Shown: positions 9,262 to 17,956, counted from the first letter of the stretch. The stretch is DNA of 64,000 nt from Bradyrhizobium jicamae (GCF_018130695.1 NZ_JAFCJX010000027.1:52277-116276); one strand, 5' to 3'. The notes: generated by a model from the letters alone, not told the origin. A program made the numbers and translations.

Positions 9262-9906
9262 ATGCCCACCTATCGCCTCCATTACTTCCCGGAATCCGGC
9301 AACAGCTACAAGCTCGCGCTGATGCTGACGCTGTGCGGCGAGACGTTCGAGCCGGTGTGGACCGATTTCGGTGGCGGCGTGACGCGGACGGCGGAGTGGC
9401 GGGCGACCGTGAATGAGATGGGCGAGATCCCGGTGCTGGAAGTCGACGGCGAGCGGCGGACCCAGACGGCACCGATCCTGCTGCAACTGGCCGAGCAATA
9501 CGGCAAGTTCGGCGGCGAAACGGAGGCCGAAAAGTTCGAGCTGCTGCGCTGGCTGTTCTGGGACAACCAGAAACTCTCCGGCTACATGGCGACCTACCGC
9601 TTCCTGCGCACCTTCACGCCGTCAGCCGATCCCAAGGTGCTGAAACATTTTCGCGCGCGGCTCGACGATTTCCTCGGCATCCTTGAGCAGCATGTCGGCC
9701 GCAACGTGTTCATGATCGGTGCCAAGCCAACGGTGTCGGATTTCTCGATGATGGCCTATCTGCATTATCCGAGCGACGAGACCGGCTACGACTTCGCGAC
9801 CAGCCATCCGAATATCAGCGCGTGGCTTGGTCGCATTGCTGCCCTGCCCGGCTGGAAATCGGCCTATGATCTGCTGCCCGGCCCACGACTAAAACACTAC
9901 GCGTAA
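9262..9906 (+). CDS. Glutathione S-transferase family protein
   Basis: The 214-residue protein has a thioredoxin-like N-terminal domain (YRLHYFPESGNSYKLALML, residues 3-21; GEIPVLEVDG with the cis-Pro typical of GSTs; QTAPILLQLAE) and an all-helical C-terminal domain (about 85-205). The catalytic side chain is probably Ser13 or Tyr17 in the first helix, but this cannot be settled. Substrates are unknown; most bacterial GSTs of this size serve detoxification or stress. A start 22 codons upstream would read through repeat DNA, so 9262 is preferred even though only a weak GAAAG precedes it. Confidence 0.88.
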   Translation: MPTYRLHYFPESGNSYKLALMLTLCGETFEPVWTDFGGGVTRTAEWRATVNEMGEIPVLEVDGERRTQTAPILLQLAEQYGKFGGETEAEKFELLRWLFWDNQKLSGYMATYRFLRTFTPSADPKVLKHFRARLDDFLGILEQHVGRNVFMIGAKPTVSDFSMMAYLHYPSDETGYDFATSHPNISAWLGRIAALPGWKSAYDLLPGPRLKHYA

Positions 9907-9911
9907 AAGGA

Positions 9912-10076
9912 TCAGCGGCTCATCCAGGCCCAGACGATGCCGGCGACGATGACGCCGATGATGATGGTGACCGCGATCGCCCAGATGCTGACGCGGGCGT
10001 CGCCGATGGTCTGGCGCTCGGCCTCGTTCTCCGCGATCTCGCGATTGCGCTGCTTGTCCTGTTCGGAAGAGCTCAT
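9912..10076 (-). CDS. Small single-pass membrane protein of unknown function
   Basis: The 54-residue protein has a charged N-terminus (SSSEQDKQRNREIAENEAERQ) and one transmembrane helix (AIAVTIIIGVIVAGIVWAW, about residues 30-50). The ATG at 10076 has a clear GGAG eight bases upstream; a longer frame starting at 10109 lacks one. It lies 30 bp downstream of the MFS transporter on the same strand and may share its transcript. No known domain. Similar tiny tail-anchored-like proteins are common in bradyrhizobia. Confidence 0.65.
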   Translation of the reverse strand: MSSSEQDKQRNREIAENEAERQTIGDARVSIWAIAVTIIIGVIVAGIVWAWMSR

Positions 10077-10105
10077 CGGCCGGTCTCCGCTCACGGTCTG
10101 GCGGT

Positions 10106-11473
10106 TCAAGTCCTGGTCGCCGGTTGCACCATAGCATCAAACGATGACGTCTGGCGCGTGCCGACCACGCGGCTCAGCGCAAACGCCGCCAGAGCCGCGC
10201 AGAGAGCGGCCGAGGCCGCGGTGATGAACAGCTCCGCCGTGCTCCATTTCGCGGTCATCAGCGCGCCGCCGATCAGGGGGCCAATGATCGAGCCGACCCG
10301 GCCGATGCCGAGCGCCCAGCCGACGCCGGTGGCGCGCACCGAGGTCGGATAGAAGTTCGCCGCCAGCGCATTGGCCGCGATCTGGCCGCCGACGATGCAG
10401 AAGCCGGCGGCGAAGATCGCAAGCGTCACCAGCGCGGCGGAGTGGCCAAGCTGGCCGATTGCGCCAACGGCGAACACGGCGACGAAATAGACCAGCGCCA
10501 AGGCGCGGAACGAGAAGCGGTCGACCACGCTTCCCAGCGCGAACGTGCCGACCACGCCGCCGACCTGGAGCATCGCGCCGATCATCGCCGCCGCCGAGAC
10601 CGAGGCGCCGAGGTCGTTGAGCACGGTCGGCAGCCAGTTCGCCAGGAAATAGAGGTCGAGCAGGCTCATGAAGAACACGATCCACAACAGCAGCGTCGGC
10701 AGCGTCCTTCCCTCGCTGAAGAGATGCACGACCGGCAGGCCCGCGAGCCTGGGCTCGTGCACGACGAATTGCGTGCTGGTTGCGACCGGCGCGGCCTTCA
10801 GATTGATCCGGCCGAGCAGCTCGGCGACGCGGCCCTGCGCACGGCCGCTCAGCGCAAGGAAGCGCGCGGATTCCGGCAACCGCCACGCCAGCACCGGCGT
10901 CAGCAGCAGCGGCGCGATGCCGCCGACGATGAACACCGAGCGCCAGCCATAATGCGGGATCAGCGCGGCCGCGAGCAGGCCGCCGAGCGCGGCGCCGACC
11001 GAGAAGCCGCAGAACATGACCATCACCATGGTGGCGCGGCGGCGATGCGGAGAAAATTCCGACGTCATCGCCACCGCATTCGGCATCGCGCCGCCGAGCC
11101 CGAGGCCGGTGAGCAGGCGAACGACGAGCAGCGTGTTGACGTCGTTGACGAAGGCGGTGGCGAGCGAGCCGAGGCCGAAGGCGAGCGTCGCGCCGACGAT
11201 GATCGCCTTGCGGCCGACGCGATCGGCCAGCGGGCCGAACACCAGCGCGCCGATCATCAGGCCGAACAGGCCTGCGCTGAACACCGGTCCGAGCGCAGCA
11301 CGCGACAGGCTCCATTCCCTGGCGAGCGCGGGGGCGACATAGCCGATCGCCTGGGTGTCGAAACCATCGAGGAACAGCACCGCCGCGCAGGTGAGCAGCA
11401 GCTTGATCTGGAACGCGCCGACCGGCTGCTGATCGATATAGCCGGCAACGTCGATCGTCTCAGTCTCCGCCAT
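10106..11473 (-). CDS. MFS transporter, aromatic acid:H+ symporter (AAHS) type
   Basis: The 455-residue protein has twelve predicted membrane helices and the family signatures: LDGFDTQAIGYVAPAL in helix 1, GPLADRVGRK between helices 2 and 3, RLLTGLGLGGAMPNA in helix 4 and RLPESARFL before the central loop. The DGFDT motif is characteristic of PcaK/BenK-like importers of aromatic acids. GGAGGAGGG precedes the start (GTG at 11476 or ATG at 11473). It lies 65 bp downstream of a flavin hydroxylase gene on the same strand, so the transporter probably brings in that enzyme's aromatic substrate or its precursor. Confidence 0.9.
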   Translation of the reverse strand: MAETETIDVAGYIDQQPVGAFQIKLLLTCAAVLFLDGFDTQAIGYVAPALAREWSLSRAALGPVFSAGLFGLMIGALVFGPLADRVGRKAIIVGATLAFGLGSLATAFVNDVNTLLVVRLLTGLGLGGAMPNAVAMTSEFSPHRRRATMVMVMFCGFSVGAALGGLLAAALIPHYGWRSVFIVGGIAPLLLTPVLAWRLPESARFLALSGRAQGRVAELLGRINLKAAPVATSTQFVVHEPRLAGLPVVHLFSEGRTLPTLLLWIVFFMSLLDLYFLANWLPTVLNDLGASVSAAAMIGAMLQVGGVVGTFALGSVVDRFSFRALALVYFVAVFAVGAIGQLGHSAALVTLAIFAAGFCIVGGQIAANALAANFYPTSVRATGVGWALGIGRVGSIIGPLIGGALMTAKWSTAELFITAASAALCAALAAFALSRVVGTRQTSSFDAMVQPATRT

Positions 11474-11538
11474 CACCGTCCCTCCTCCGGATGCGCCTCT
11501 TGCGGCCGCTTGTCTGTGTTCAGCGCGAAGGCCGCGGC

Positions 11539-12768
11539 CTAGCGGCGCAGCGCGTCCTTCGCAAAGCCGGCGATCCGCTTGTAGCCCTCGGACATTGCGA
11601 TCAATTCCTCGCGGCTGATGACGTCCTCGATGGCGCGGAACGGCCTGTCCTGCGTGCGCAGGAACACCTCGCGCAGGATGGCATCCGGCGGGTTGCTGCG
11701 GTTGGTCAGCACGATGCGCGTGGTCGCCTCCAGCCGCTGCTGTTCATAGGCGGCGAGCGCGGCGACGGGATCGTCATGCGCCTGCAGGGCCGATGTCAGC
11801 GCGCGCGCATCGAGGATCGCCTGGCCGGCTCCGTTCGAGCCCCGCGGCACCATCGGATGCGCGGCGTCGCCGAGCAGCGTGACCCGGCCAAAGCTCCAGC
11901 GCGGCAGCGGGTCCTGGTCGACCATCGGGAATTCGAGCACGCTGTCGGCAGCGCGGATGAAGGCGGGCACGTCGAGCCAGTCGAAATGCCAGTCGGCGAA
12001 GGCCCAGAGGAAATCGTCGAGCGAGCCGGCTCTGTTCCAGTCGCGCTTGCGATAATTCGGCGTCTCGATCTCGGCGACCCAGTTGACGAGTTGCAGCCCG
12101 TCGGCACCGGCGGCGCGGATCGGATAGATCACCATCTTGCCATGCGACAGCCAACCGGCGCGCACCATGCTGGCGCCGGATAACATGGGTTTCCACCGCG
12201 TCACGCCGCGCCACATGTTGACGCCGGAATAGCGCGGCTCGCCTTCATCCGGAAAGAACTGCTTGCGCACCGCCGAATTGATGCCGTCGCAGGCGATTGC
12301 GATGCGGCCGCGCACGATGGAACGATGGCTGCCGTCATCCGAAAACGTCACGCTGACGCCGGCAGCGTCCTGCTCAACGGCGACGCAGTGGCTGCTGGTG
12401 ACGACACGATCGGCGCCGGCGCGCGCGCAGAAGGCATCGAGCAGCAGCATCTGCAGGTCGCCGCGATGGATCGAGAATTGCGGATGATCGTAGCCGGCAA
12501 GGCGGCCGAGCGGCTCCTGGTAGATCAGTTGTCCGAAGCGGTTGAAGAAGGTGGCGTCCGTCGTCGTGATCGACACTCTCGCCAGCGCGTCCTCGAGGCC
12601 GAGCGCGGCGAGTTCCCTGGTCGCGTGCGGCAAGAGATTGATGCCGACGCCCACGGCGCGGATTCTAGACGTGGATTCGAAGATGCGGCAGGGAATTCCG
12701 GCCTGATGCAGCGCGAGGCCGAGCGTCAATCCGCCGATGCCGGCGCCGACGATGATGACCTCGTCCAT
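11539..12768 (-). CDS. FAD-dependent aromatic hydroxylase, PhzS-like
   Basis: The 409-residue protein is a class A flavoprotein monooxygenase, which uses NAD(P)H and O2 to hydroxylate an aromatic ring. It shows GAGIGG (dinucleotide binding, residues 8-13), ACDGINSAVR (DG motif) and LLGDAAHPMVPRGSNGAGQAI (FAD ribityl binding). Segments such as VGVGINLLPHA, PQFSIHRGDLQMLLL, MWRGVTRW and FPMVDQDPLPRW closely resemble what I recall of Pseudomonas PhzS, a phenazine-1-carboxylate hydroxylase. No phenazine genes are near, so the substrate is probably another aromatic acid. Likely first gene of an operon with the AAHS transporter. Confidence 0.9.
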   Translation of the reverse strand: MDEVIIVGAGIGGLTLGLALHQAGIPCRIFESTSRIRAVGVGINLLPHATRELAALGLEDALARVSITTTDATFFNRFGQLIYQEPLGRLAGYDHPQFSIHRGDLQMLLLDAFCARAGADRVVTSSHCVAVEQDAAGVSVTFSDDGSHRSIVRGRIAIACDGINSAVRKQFFPDEGEPRYSGVNMWRGVTRWKPMLSGASMVRAGWLSHGKMVIYPIRAAGADGLQLVNWVAEIETPNYRKRDWNRAGSLDDFLWAFADWHFDWLDVPAFIRAADSVLEFPMVDQDPLPRWSFGRVTLLGDAAHPMVPRGSNGAGQAILDARALTSALQAHDDPVAALAAYEQQRLEATTRIVLTNRSNPPDAILREVFLRTQDRPFRAIEDVISREELIAMSEGYKRIAGFAKDALRR

Positions 12769-12840
12769 GCGTCCATCCCTTGTTCTTTTCGGGGATGAAA
12801 CACGATTAGTAAGACCACTGTCAATCTGGGTGTCTCCTCG

Positions 12841-12961
12841 TGTCCCGGACGCGGTGCAGCGTGCAACGCTGCGCCGCAGAGCCGGGACCCATGCTTCCCC
12901 GGTGTTGCGGCATGGGCCCCGGATCAGCAGCGCACCGCTGCGCGCTGCGCAGCATCCGGGG
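12841..12961. repeat. Palindromic intergenic repeat (CCCGGACGCGGTGCAGC family)
   Basis: TCCCGGACGCGGTGCAGCGTG at the left end is loosely inverted at the right end (GCTGCGCAGCATCCGGGG), with further internal complementarity (CCGGGACCCATGC / GCATGGGCCCCGG). It lies between the flavin hydroxylase start and the convergent end of the CxxCH protein gene. It fits the dispersed palindrome type found repeatedly in this window. Confidence 0.65.
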
Positions 12962-12970
12962 AACGTGCAA

Positions 12971-14536
12971 CTACCGCCCCTTCACGAAGCACATGCCCAT
13001 GCCGGAGGTCTTGCCCGCAACCTGGCAAGCGAGCCCGGCGGCGCAGGTCCAGCCGCGAAAGCTCTTGTCGGCGGGACCCTTGGCATCCGCCTGATAGCAA
13101 TGCGCGCCCCAGCCGTCGCTGTACTCCGTCCCGGCAAGCTCGGCACTGGCGCGCGCCTGCGGGCGGTTGGCAAAGCCGCGGGAGAAATCGGGCGACTTGC
13201 CGTCGCGGAACGCGGTGAGGATATCGCGGCGGCGCGCCTGGTCGCCGAAGAAATGCGGCGAGGCCGGCACCACCGTGGCGTTCGACGGTTTTGCCGCCAT
13301 CCAGTCGACGCCGGGAAAATGGAAGCCGCCGATGCCGCGGGTCTGGTGGCAGCCCGCGCAGGTGACGTCGTTGAGGCGTCGCTCGAAGCCGGCGAGCGAC
13401 TGGATGTTCTGCAGTTTTGCGCCGTCTGCCGTGGCCTTCTTCAACGCACCGACCACGTCGTTCTCGGAGAACACCGCCTTGTCCGAAGCACCCTCGCCCT
13501 GCACCAGCCCGAATTCCGGCTGCAGGTCGGACGCGTCAAATCCCACCGGCGTCGGCGCGACCGCGCTGTTGGCAAGGAATTTCTCCGGGATCAGAATCGT
13601 CCCACGATCGAGCGCGGCGAAATTTTTGGGATCGAGGAGCCACGCCCTGAACTCGCGACGTAGCGCTTCGTCGCCCAGAAGGCGGTCGCGATCGATCTGG
13701 TTTTCCAGCGGCGCTTCCTCGAAGCGCTTCGTCTGGCTGACGAAATCGAACACCTTCAGCAGATAGTCGGTGCGGAAGTCGCGCACCGCTGATTTCGGCG
13801 CATGTGCGATCTGCAGGTTGGTCTCGATGCGATCGATGTTTTCATAGCTGATCAGGTCGAGCGGACCGTCCTTGCCGAACAACACGTCCAGCATGCGCTC
13901 GCCGGCCAATGGCGAGCCCATCGCAAGCCACCGTCGCGCAAGCTCGCGGCAGGTGATCTCAGTGCCGTTGCGATCCCTAGCGTGGTCGCCCTTCGCCTTC
14001 AGCACGATGTTCAGCGTCATCGGCAGGCGCTGCGACACCGCGTTCTCGCCGACCATGGTCGCATCCATGCGGGTCAGCCGATAGATCAGGCGGATCTCGC
14101 CGCAGCTCTCCGGCGCGACATAGGCGCGGTCCATGCGGTTGACGACGCCGGCCAGTACAAAGCGGACGTCGGGGGAGTCGAGCAGCGCGCGGTCGAACAG
14201 CTGGAACGCAAAGTCGTCGCCGACGCCGATGCTTTCGTTCGGCAGGGTCGCCCTGTGCTTGTCGACATAGCGATCGAATTCGCGATCGAGCGCGGCGCGG
14301 ACCGGCGCCATCGACGGCAACTGGAACAGCAGGCTGTTGGTGAGCGGCAGATCGGCCGAACGCTCCGGCCACAGCATGCGCCCGAGACCGAAGCGGCCCT
14401 GATCGAGTTCGCGCAGCACGGCGGGATCGATCACCGCCGCGCCGCGCTCCAGCGCGCGGTCCTCGCCCGCGCGCACGAGCGAAGCGCCGCAGAGCAGGAC
14501 GGACAAGACGAACAGGCATCGCAGCGCGCGGCTCAT
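12971..14536 (-). CDS. Exported protein with one c-type haem motif
   Basis: The 521-residue protein starts with a signal peptide (RALRCLFVLSVLLCGASLVRAGE). A single CAGCH motif (Cys393, Cys396, His397) in VTCAGCHQTRGIGGFHFPG suggests covalent haem c. The large N-terminal part (about 30-380) contains no fold I recognise, though RMDRAYVAPESCGEIRLIYR and the MTLNIVLKAKG strand look conserved. The C-terminal 100 residues are Cys-rich (HCYQ, WTCAAGLACQ, MCFVKG), suggesting disulfides. It could be a periplasmic redox protein or a cell-surface protein. The start at 14536 gives the signal peptide a proper N-terminus. Confidence 0.8.
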   Translation of the reverse strand: MSRALRCLFVLSVLLCGASLVRAGEDRALERGAAVIDPAVLRELDQGRFGLGRMLWPERSADLPLTNSLLFQLPSMAPVRAALDREFDRYVDKHRATLPNESIGVGDDFAFQLFDRALLDSPDVRFVLAGVVNRMDRAYVAPESCGEIRLIYRLTRMDATMVGENAVSQRLPMTLNIVLKAKGDHARDRNGTEITCRELARRWLAMGSPLAGERMLDVLFGKDGPLDLISYENIDRIETNLQIAHAPKSAVRDFRTDYLLKVFDFVSQTKRFEEAPLENQIDRDRLLGDEALRREFRAWLLDPKNFAALDRGTILIPEKFLANSAVAPTPVGFDASDLQPEFGLVQGEGASDKAVFSENDVVGALKKATADGAKLQNIQSLAGFERRLNDVTCAGCHQTRGIGGFHFPGVDWMAAKPSNATVVPASPHFFGDQARRRDILTAFRDGKSPDFSRGFANRPQARASAELAGTEYSDGWGAHCYQADAKGPADKSFRGWTCAAGLACQVAGKTSGMGMCFVKGR

Positions 14537-14572
14537 GTCCCCACTAACACCGCCCTGCAAAGCCTATTCAAG

Positions 14573-14604
14573 AAAAAAGGCGCTTCACATCGTGGTGAAG
14601 CGCC
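14573..14604 (-). terminator. Rho-independent terminator
   Basis: On the minus strand GGCGCTTCAC (14604-14595) pairs perfectly with GTGAAGCGCC (14588-14579) around six bases, followed by six T. It lies 24 bp after the stop of the coiled-coil membrane protein gene and ends its transcript. It is the best intrinsic terminator in the window. It also sits only 37 bp before the start of the CxxCH gene, which therefore needs its own promoter or readthrough. Confidence 0.93.
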
Positions 14605-14627
14605 TCGCGACGTCAGGATCCCGCGGA

Positions 14628-15683
14628 TTAGCGCGCGATGACCAGGCCCTTGCTGGTGACGACCACCCAGCGGCCGTCCTGCTTGCGGATGGCGTCGACA
14701 CGGCCGAGGCCGGGAACGGGATCGCCGGCATAGACCTCGAAGATGCCCTGGCGGCCCTCGATCAGTGCGCCGCCGTTGGCGACGTCGCGCAGCACCCAGC
14801 CTTCGACGGTCGGCAAACGGCCGACCTCGGGCTTTGCCGGCGCCGGAGCGGCTGCGGCAGTCGTCGTCGCAGGCTGCGTCACCGTTCCCGTGACGTCCCT
14901 GGCCGCAGCGGGCGCGGCGGCGGCAACCGGTGCGGGCACGGCCGGCGGGGTGGCGCGGAGCTTGTCGACGGACTCGCTGAGCTTGGCGATCCTGGCCAGC
15001 GGCTCGGCCTGCGCCTTCTCGACCTTGTCGAGACGGTCGCTGGTCTTGTTGAACTGGCTCATGCCCATCTTGGTCGAGTGCTCGACGCTGGCCTTGAGCG
15101 CGAGCAGCTCGGAGTCGATCCGGGCGATCGAAGCTTCCACCGCATCGGCCCTAGTGGCCGCGGCATCCTTGGTGGCCGCGACAGCCGCGCCACCATTGGG
15201 CTGGCCAAAGCTTGCAGTCGCGAGCGCGCCGCCGATCGCACCCGCTACCGTGGCCAGCGCTACCATGGCCGCCATCGCGGCGAACCGGCGTGCACCGGAC
15301 GGTTTCTTGGTCTCCTCGGCAGCCGGCTTTGCTGCCGTTGCCTCGTGATCCCAGGTCCGCTCGCCCGGCGCCATGATCATCAGCTTGCCCGGGAAACGGG
15401 GCTCGTCCTTCGGCTCGACCTTGGCCACTTCGACCTTCGGAATCTCGATCCTGGGCGGCTCGACCTTCGGCGCTTCCGCCTTGACCGTGAAGGCCTCAAC
15501 CTTGGGCATTTCCGCCTTGGGCATCTCAATCCTGGGCGCGTCGGCCTTCGGGGAGGTCTCTTCCTGCTCGGGCGCGAGACGGGGAGCCTCGACCGCGGCT
15601 GCGGCCATCACCGGCTCGGCCCTGGCCGCCGTGTCGGAAACCGCTTCACTGACCGGCTCGCTCTGCTGCTCACTCACGTTCAA
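14628..15683 (-). CDS. Membrane-anchored coiled-coil protein of unknown function
   Basis: Of the 351 residues, the first 130 are cytoplasmic and low in complexity, with repeated short units such as IEMPKAEMPKVE and IEIPKVEVAKVEP. One membrane helix follows (about residues 134-158, MAAMVALATVAGAIGGALATA). Then comes a coiled coil (DAVEASIARIDSELLALKAS..., about 180-240), an Ala/Pro linker, and a compact C-terminal domain (EGWVLRDVANGGALIEGRQG...VPGLGRVDAIRKQDGRWVVVTSKGLV). The end resembles a small beta domain of envelope proteins. I recall similar proteins in other bradyrhizobia with no assigned role. It is a single gene with a strong terminator. Confidence 0.8.
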   Translation of the reverse strand: MNVSEQQSEPVSEAVSDTAARAEPVMAAAAVEAPRLAPEQEETSPKADAPRIEMPKAEMPKVEAFTVKAEAPKVEPPRIEIPKVEVAKVEPKDEPRFPGKLMIMAPGERTWDHEATAAKPAAEETKKPSGARRFAAMAAMVALATVAGAIGGALATASFGQPNGGAAVAATKDAAATRADAVEASIARIDSELLALKASVEHSTKMGMSQFNKTSDRLDKVEKAQAEPLARIAKLSESVDKLRATPPAVPAPVAAAAPAAARDVTGTVTQPATTTAAAAPAPAKPEVGRLPTVEGWVLRDVANGGALIEGRQGIFEVYAGDPVPGLGRVDAIRKQDGRWVVVTSKGLVIAR

Positions 15684-15896
15684 AGTCTCCAGAATGGGTT
15701 GAGGATTTGGTAACTTTTATTGCTTGCGAAATCGTTACCTGGATCGTTACTTGGGCGGACTTACCGAAATTTTAGGAACTTTTCCGGGCTGGATTCAGGC
15801 TGAATGCTGCCTTGCGGCAATCCGACTGCTCCGCTTGCTTGCAGGCTTTTCCCGACTAACATGTCCGGAAGATCCAGCCAGAAGGCGGGGATGGTC

Positions 15897-16271
15897 ATGA
15901 CGATCGAAAAGTGCATCAACGAATTTGCTGTCGATGACGTCATTTTTGAGGAAGGTTCCACCGGGCGCGAACTTTTCGTGGTGCTCGACGGCCAGGTCGA
16001 AATCGCCAAGATGAACGGCGCTGACAAGACCGTGATCGTCACCCTCGGCAAGGGCGAGTTCTTTGGCGAGATGGCCGTGATCGACGGCTCGTCGCGCTCC
16101 GCCACCGCGATCGCGGTGGCACCGCACACGAAAGTGATGCGGATCAACCACGCCCGCTTCGTCTACCTCGTCAGCCAGCAGCCGGCGTTCGCACTGATGA
16201 TCATGGACGCGCTGTCGAAACGGCTGCGCGCCTCCAACGCCGTCACCTACCGGAGCGCCGCGAACCCATGA
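15897..16271 (+). CDS. Stand-alone cyclic-nucleotide-binding domain protein
   Basis: The 124-residue protein is a single cNMP-binding beta-barrel: VIFEEGSTGRELFVVLDGQVEI, a turn, LGKGEFFGEMAVIDGSSRSATAIA (the phosphate-binding cassette with FGE and an Arg), then C-terminal helices. There is no helix-turn-helix, so it is not a CRP-type regulator. The in-frame start at 15804 lacks a ribosome binding site; GGGGA five bases before 15897 decides the start. Its stop overlaps the next ATG (ATGA), so it is translated together with a metallo-hydrolase and probably regulates or partners it. Confidence 0.88.
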   Translation: MTIEKCINEFAVDDVIFEEGSTGRELFVVLDGQVEIAKMNGADKTVIVTLGKGEFFGEMAVIDGSSRSATAIAVAPHTKVMRINHARFVYLVSQQPAFALMIMDALSKRLRASNAVTYRSAANP

Positions 16272-17077
16272 GCGACCGCCGTCCGAGCCCCTTCAAGACC
16301 CTGCTCGACAGCGAGCTCGCAACGCTGATCCAGGCGACCGAGGACGTCTACCAGGTCCGCTTCAAGAACCGCGCCGCCAATGCCTATCTGATACGCGGCA
16401 GCCGGCGGACCATCATGATCGACGTCGGGCTGTCGACCAACTACCCCCACCTTCTCACCTGCCTGAAGCATATCGGCGTCACGCCCGAGATGATCGACAT
16501 GGTGGTGCTGAGCCACGAGCATCTCGACCATATCGGCGCCGCCTATCATTTCCACGGCAAGGCCTACATCGCCGCGCATCGCCTTGCCGCCAACAAGATC
16601 ATGCTGCGCGATGATTTCTCGATGCTGCGCAAGATGTTCAACGAGCCGAACGTGCCGATCAACATCGACATCTGGCTCGAGGAAGGCAATCTGATCGACC
16701 TCGGCAATTTCCGCCTCAACGTGATGTATACGCCGGGCCATACCTCGGCCTGCATCACGCTGTTCGATCAGGACAAGGGCCTGCTGTTCGCCGCCGACAC
16801 CTTGATGCCCGGCGGCGTGATGGGCGGCGTGTTCGGCTCCGGCTCGATCGCCGACTACATCCAGTCGCTGGAGCGGCTGAAGGGGCTGAATTCGAAGATC
16901 CTGCTGTCCGGCCACGGCCGGCTCTCCGACACGCCGCAGGACGATGTGCGGATCGCGATCGCGCGCTCGCACGGACTGCTGGAGGACACCGCGCAGCTGT
17001 TCGACGCACTCGACGCGCGCTCCAACTTCGAGCCGATCATGCAGTCGGTGCGCGATCTCAACAAGCTCGACGACTGA
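16268..17077 (+). CDS. MBL-fold metallo-hydrolase
   Basis: The 269-residue protein has the metallo-beta-lactamase signature SHEHLDHIGA (His83, His85, Asp87, His88), GHTSACITLF with the next His ligand, the Asp of FAADTLMPGG and a final His in LLSGHGRLSD. It should be a dinuclear-metal hydrolase of the glyoxalase II/lactonase/flavodiiron-like superfamily. The C-terminal 50 residues (IAIARSHGLLEDTAQLFDAL) are helical. Overlapping start with the cNMP-binding protein suggests a two-protein unit. Substrate unknown. Confidence 0.9.
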   Translation: MSDRRPSPFKTLLDSELATLIQATEDVYQVRFKNRAANAYLIRGSRRTIMIDVGLSTNYPHLLTCLKHIGVTPEMIDMVVLSHEHLDHIGAAYHFHGKAYIAAHRLAANKIMLRDDFSMLRKMFNEPNVPINIDIWLEEGNLIDLGNFRLNVMYTPGHTSACITLFDQDKGLLFAADTLMPGGVMGGVFGSGSIADYIQSLERLKGLNSKILLSGHGRLSDTPQDDVRIAIARSHGLLEDTAQLFDALDARSNFEPIMQSVRDLNKLDD

Positions 17078-17091
17078 GCGCCCGCTTTCTC

Positions 17092-17236
17092 CGTCATTGC
17101 GAGCCAAGCGACTTGTCCGCCGAAGCCTTGGCGAAGGCGGAAGCAATCCATGGCACCGCGCGCGGAGAGATGGATTGCTTCGTCGCTTCAGCGCAAAATT
17201 GCTTTGCAATTTTGTCGCGAGCTCCTCGCAATGACG
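17092..17236. repeat. Palindromic intergenic repeat, CGTCATTGCGAG family (copy 1)
   Basis: Perfect 12-bp outer arms CGTCATTGCGAG / CTCGCAATGACG enclose a second pair (GAAGCAATCCAT / ATGGATTGCTTC) and a third short palindrome (GCAAAATTGCTTTGCAATTTTG). A shorter copy is at 17957-18043, so the two flank the second GST gene. Confidence 0.9.
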
Positions 17237-17328
17237 AGGAGGGCCGCGCGCCACCTGATTTGACAAATGCTCGCGCGGCCTGTTCAACAGCACCCAACAA
17301 CAATGCCCCAAAGCAAGGAGCGAGGACT

Positions 17329-17943
17329 ATGAAGTTTTACGACTCGGTCGGACCGAACCCACGCATCGTCCGGATGTTCATGGCCGAGAAGGGCATCGAG
17401 ATGCCCAAACAGACGGTCGACGTGCGCGGCGGCGAGAACCGCGAGGCCGCGCATCTGAAGCGCAATCCGCACGGCCAGATGCCGACGCTCGAGCTCGACG
17501 ACGGCGTCTACGTCTCCGAGATCATTCCGATCTGCGAATATCTCGAGGAGAAGACACCGGCGCCGGCGGTGATCGGATCGACCGCTGAAGAGCGCGCCGA
17601 ATGCCGGATGTGGACCCGCCGCATCGATCTCAACATCTGCGAGCCGCTCGCCAACGGCTTTCGCTTCAGCGAAGGGCTGAAGCTGTTCGAGAAGCGCATC
17701 CATTGCGTGCCCGAGGCCTCGCCCGGCCTGAAGGCGATGGCGGCCAACCGCCTCAAATGGCTCGACGGCCAGATGGCCGACGGCCGCGAATTCATCTGCG
17801 GCAAGCGATTCACGCTGGCCGACATCCTGCTCTACTGCTTCCTCGATTTCGGCGGCAAGGTCGGCCAGCCGCTTGATCCGTCGAATGCGCATATTGCGGC
17901 GTGGTTCAAGCGGGTGGCCGAGCGGCCGTCGGTGACGGCGTAG
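17329..17943 (+). CDS. Glutathione S-transferase family protein
   Basis: The 204-residue protein carries a thioredoxin-like domain (MKFYDSVGPNPRIVRMFMAEKG; NPHGQMPTLELDDG with the cis-Pro; SEIIPICEYLEE) and a helical C-terminal domain containing the conserved N-capping motif FTLADILLYCFLDFGG. AAGGAG nine bases upstream fixes the start. It is only distantly like the GST at 9262. The gene is a single unit bracketed by two copies of one palindromic repeat, whose inverted arms could in principle have moved or isolated it. Confidence 0.9.
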   Translation: MKFYDSVGPNPRIVRMFMAEKGIEMPKQTVDVRGGENREAAHLKRNPHGQMPTLELDDGVYVSEIIPICEYLEEKTPAPAVIGSTAEERAECRMWTRRIDLNICEPLANGFRFSEGLKLFEKRIHCVPEASPGLKAMAANRLKWLDGQMADGREFICGKRFTLADILLYCFLDFGGKVGQPLDPSNAHIAAWFKRVAERPSVTA

Positions 17944-17956
17944 GGGATAGTCCCTC

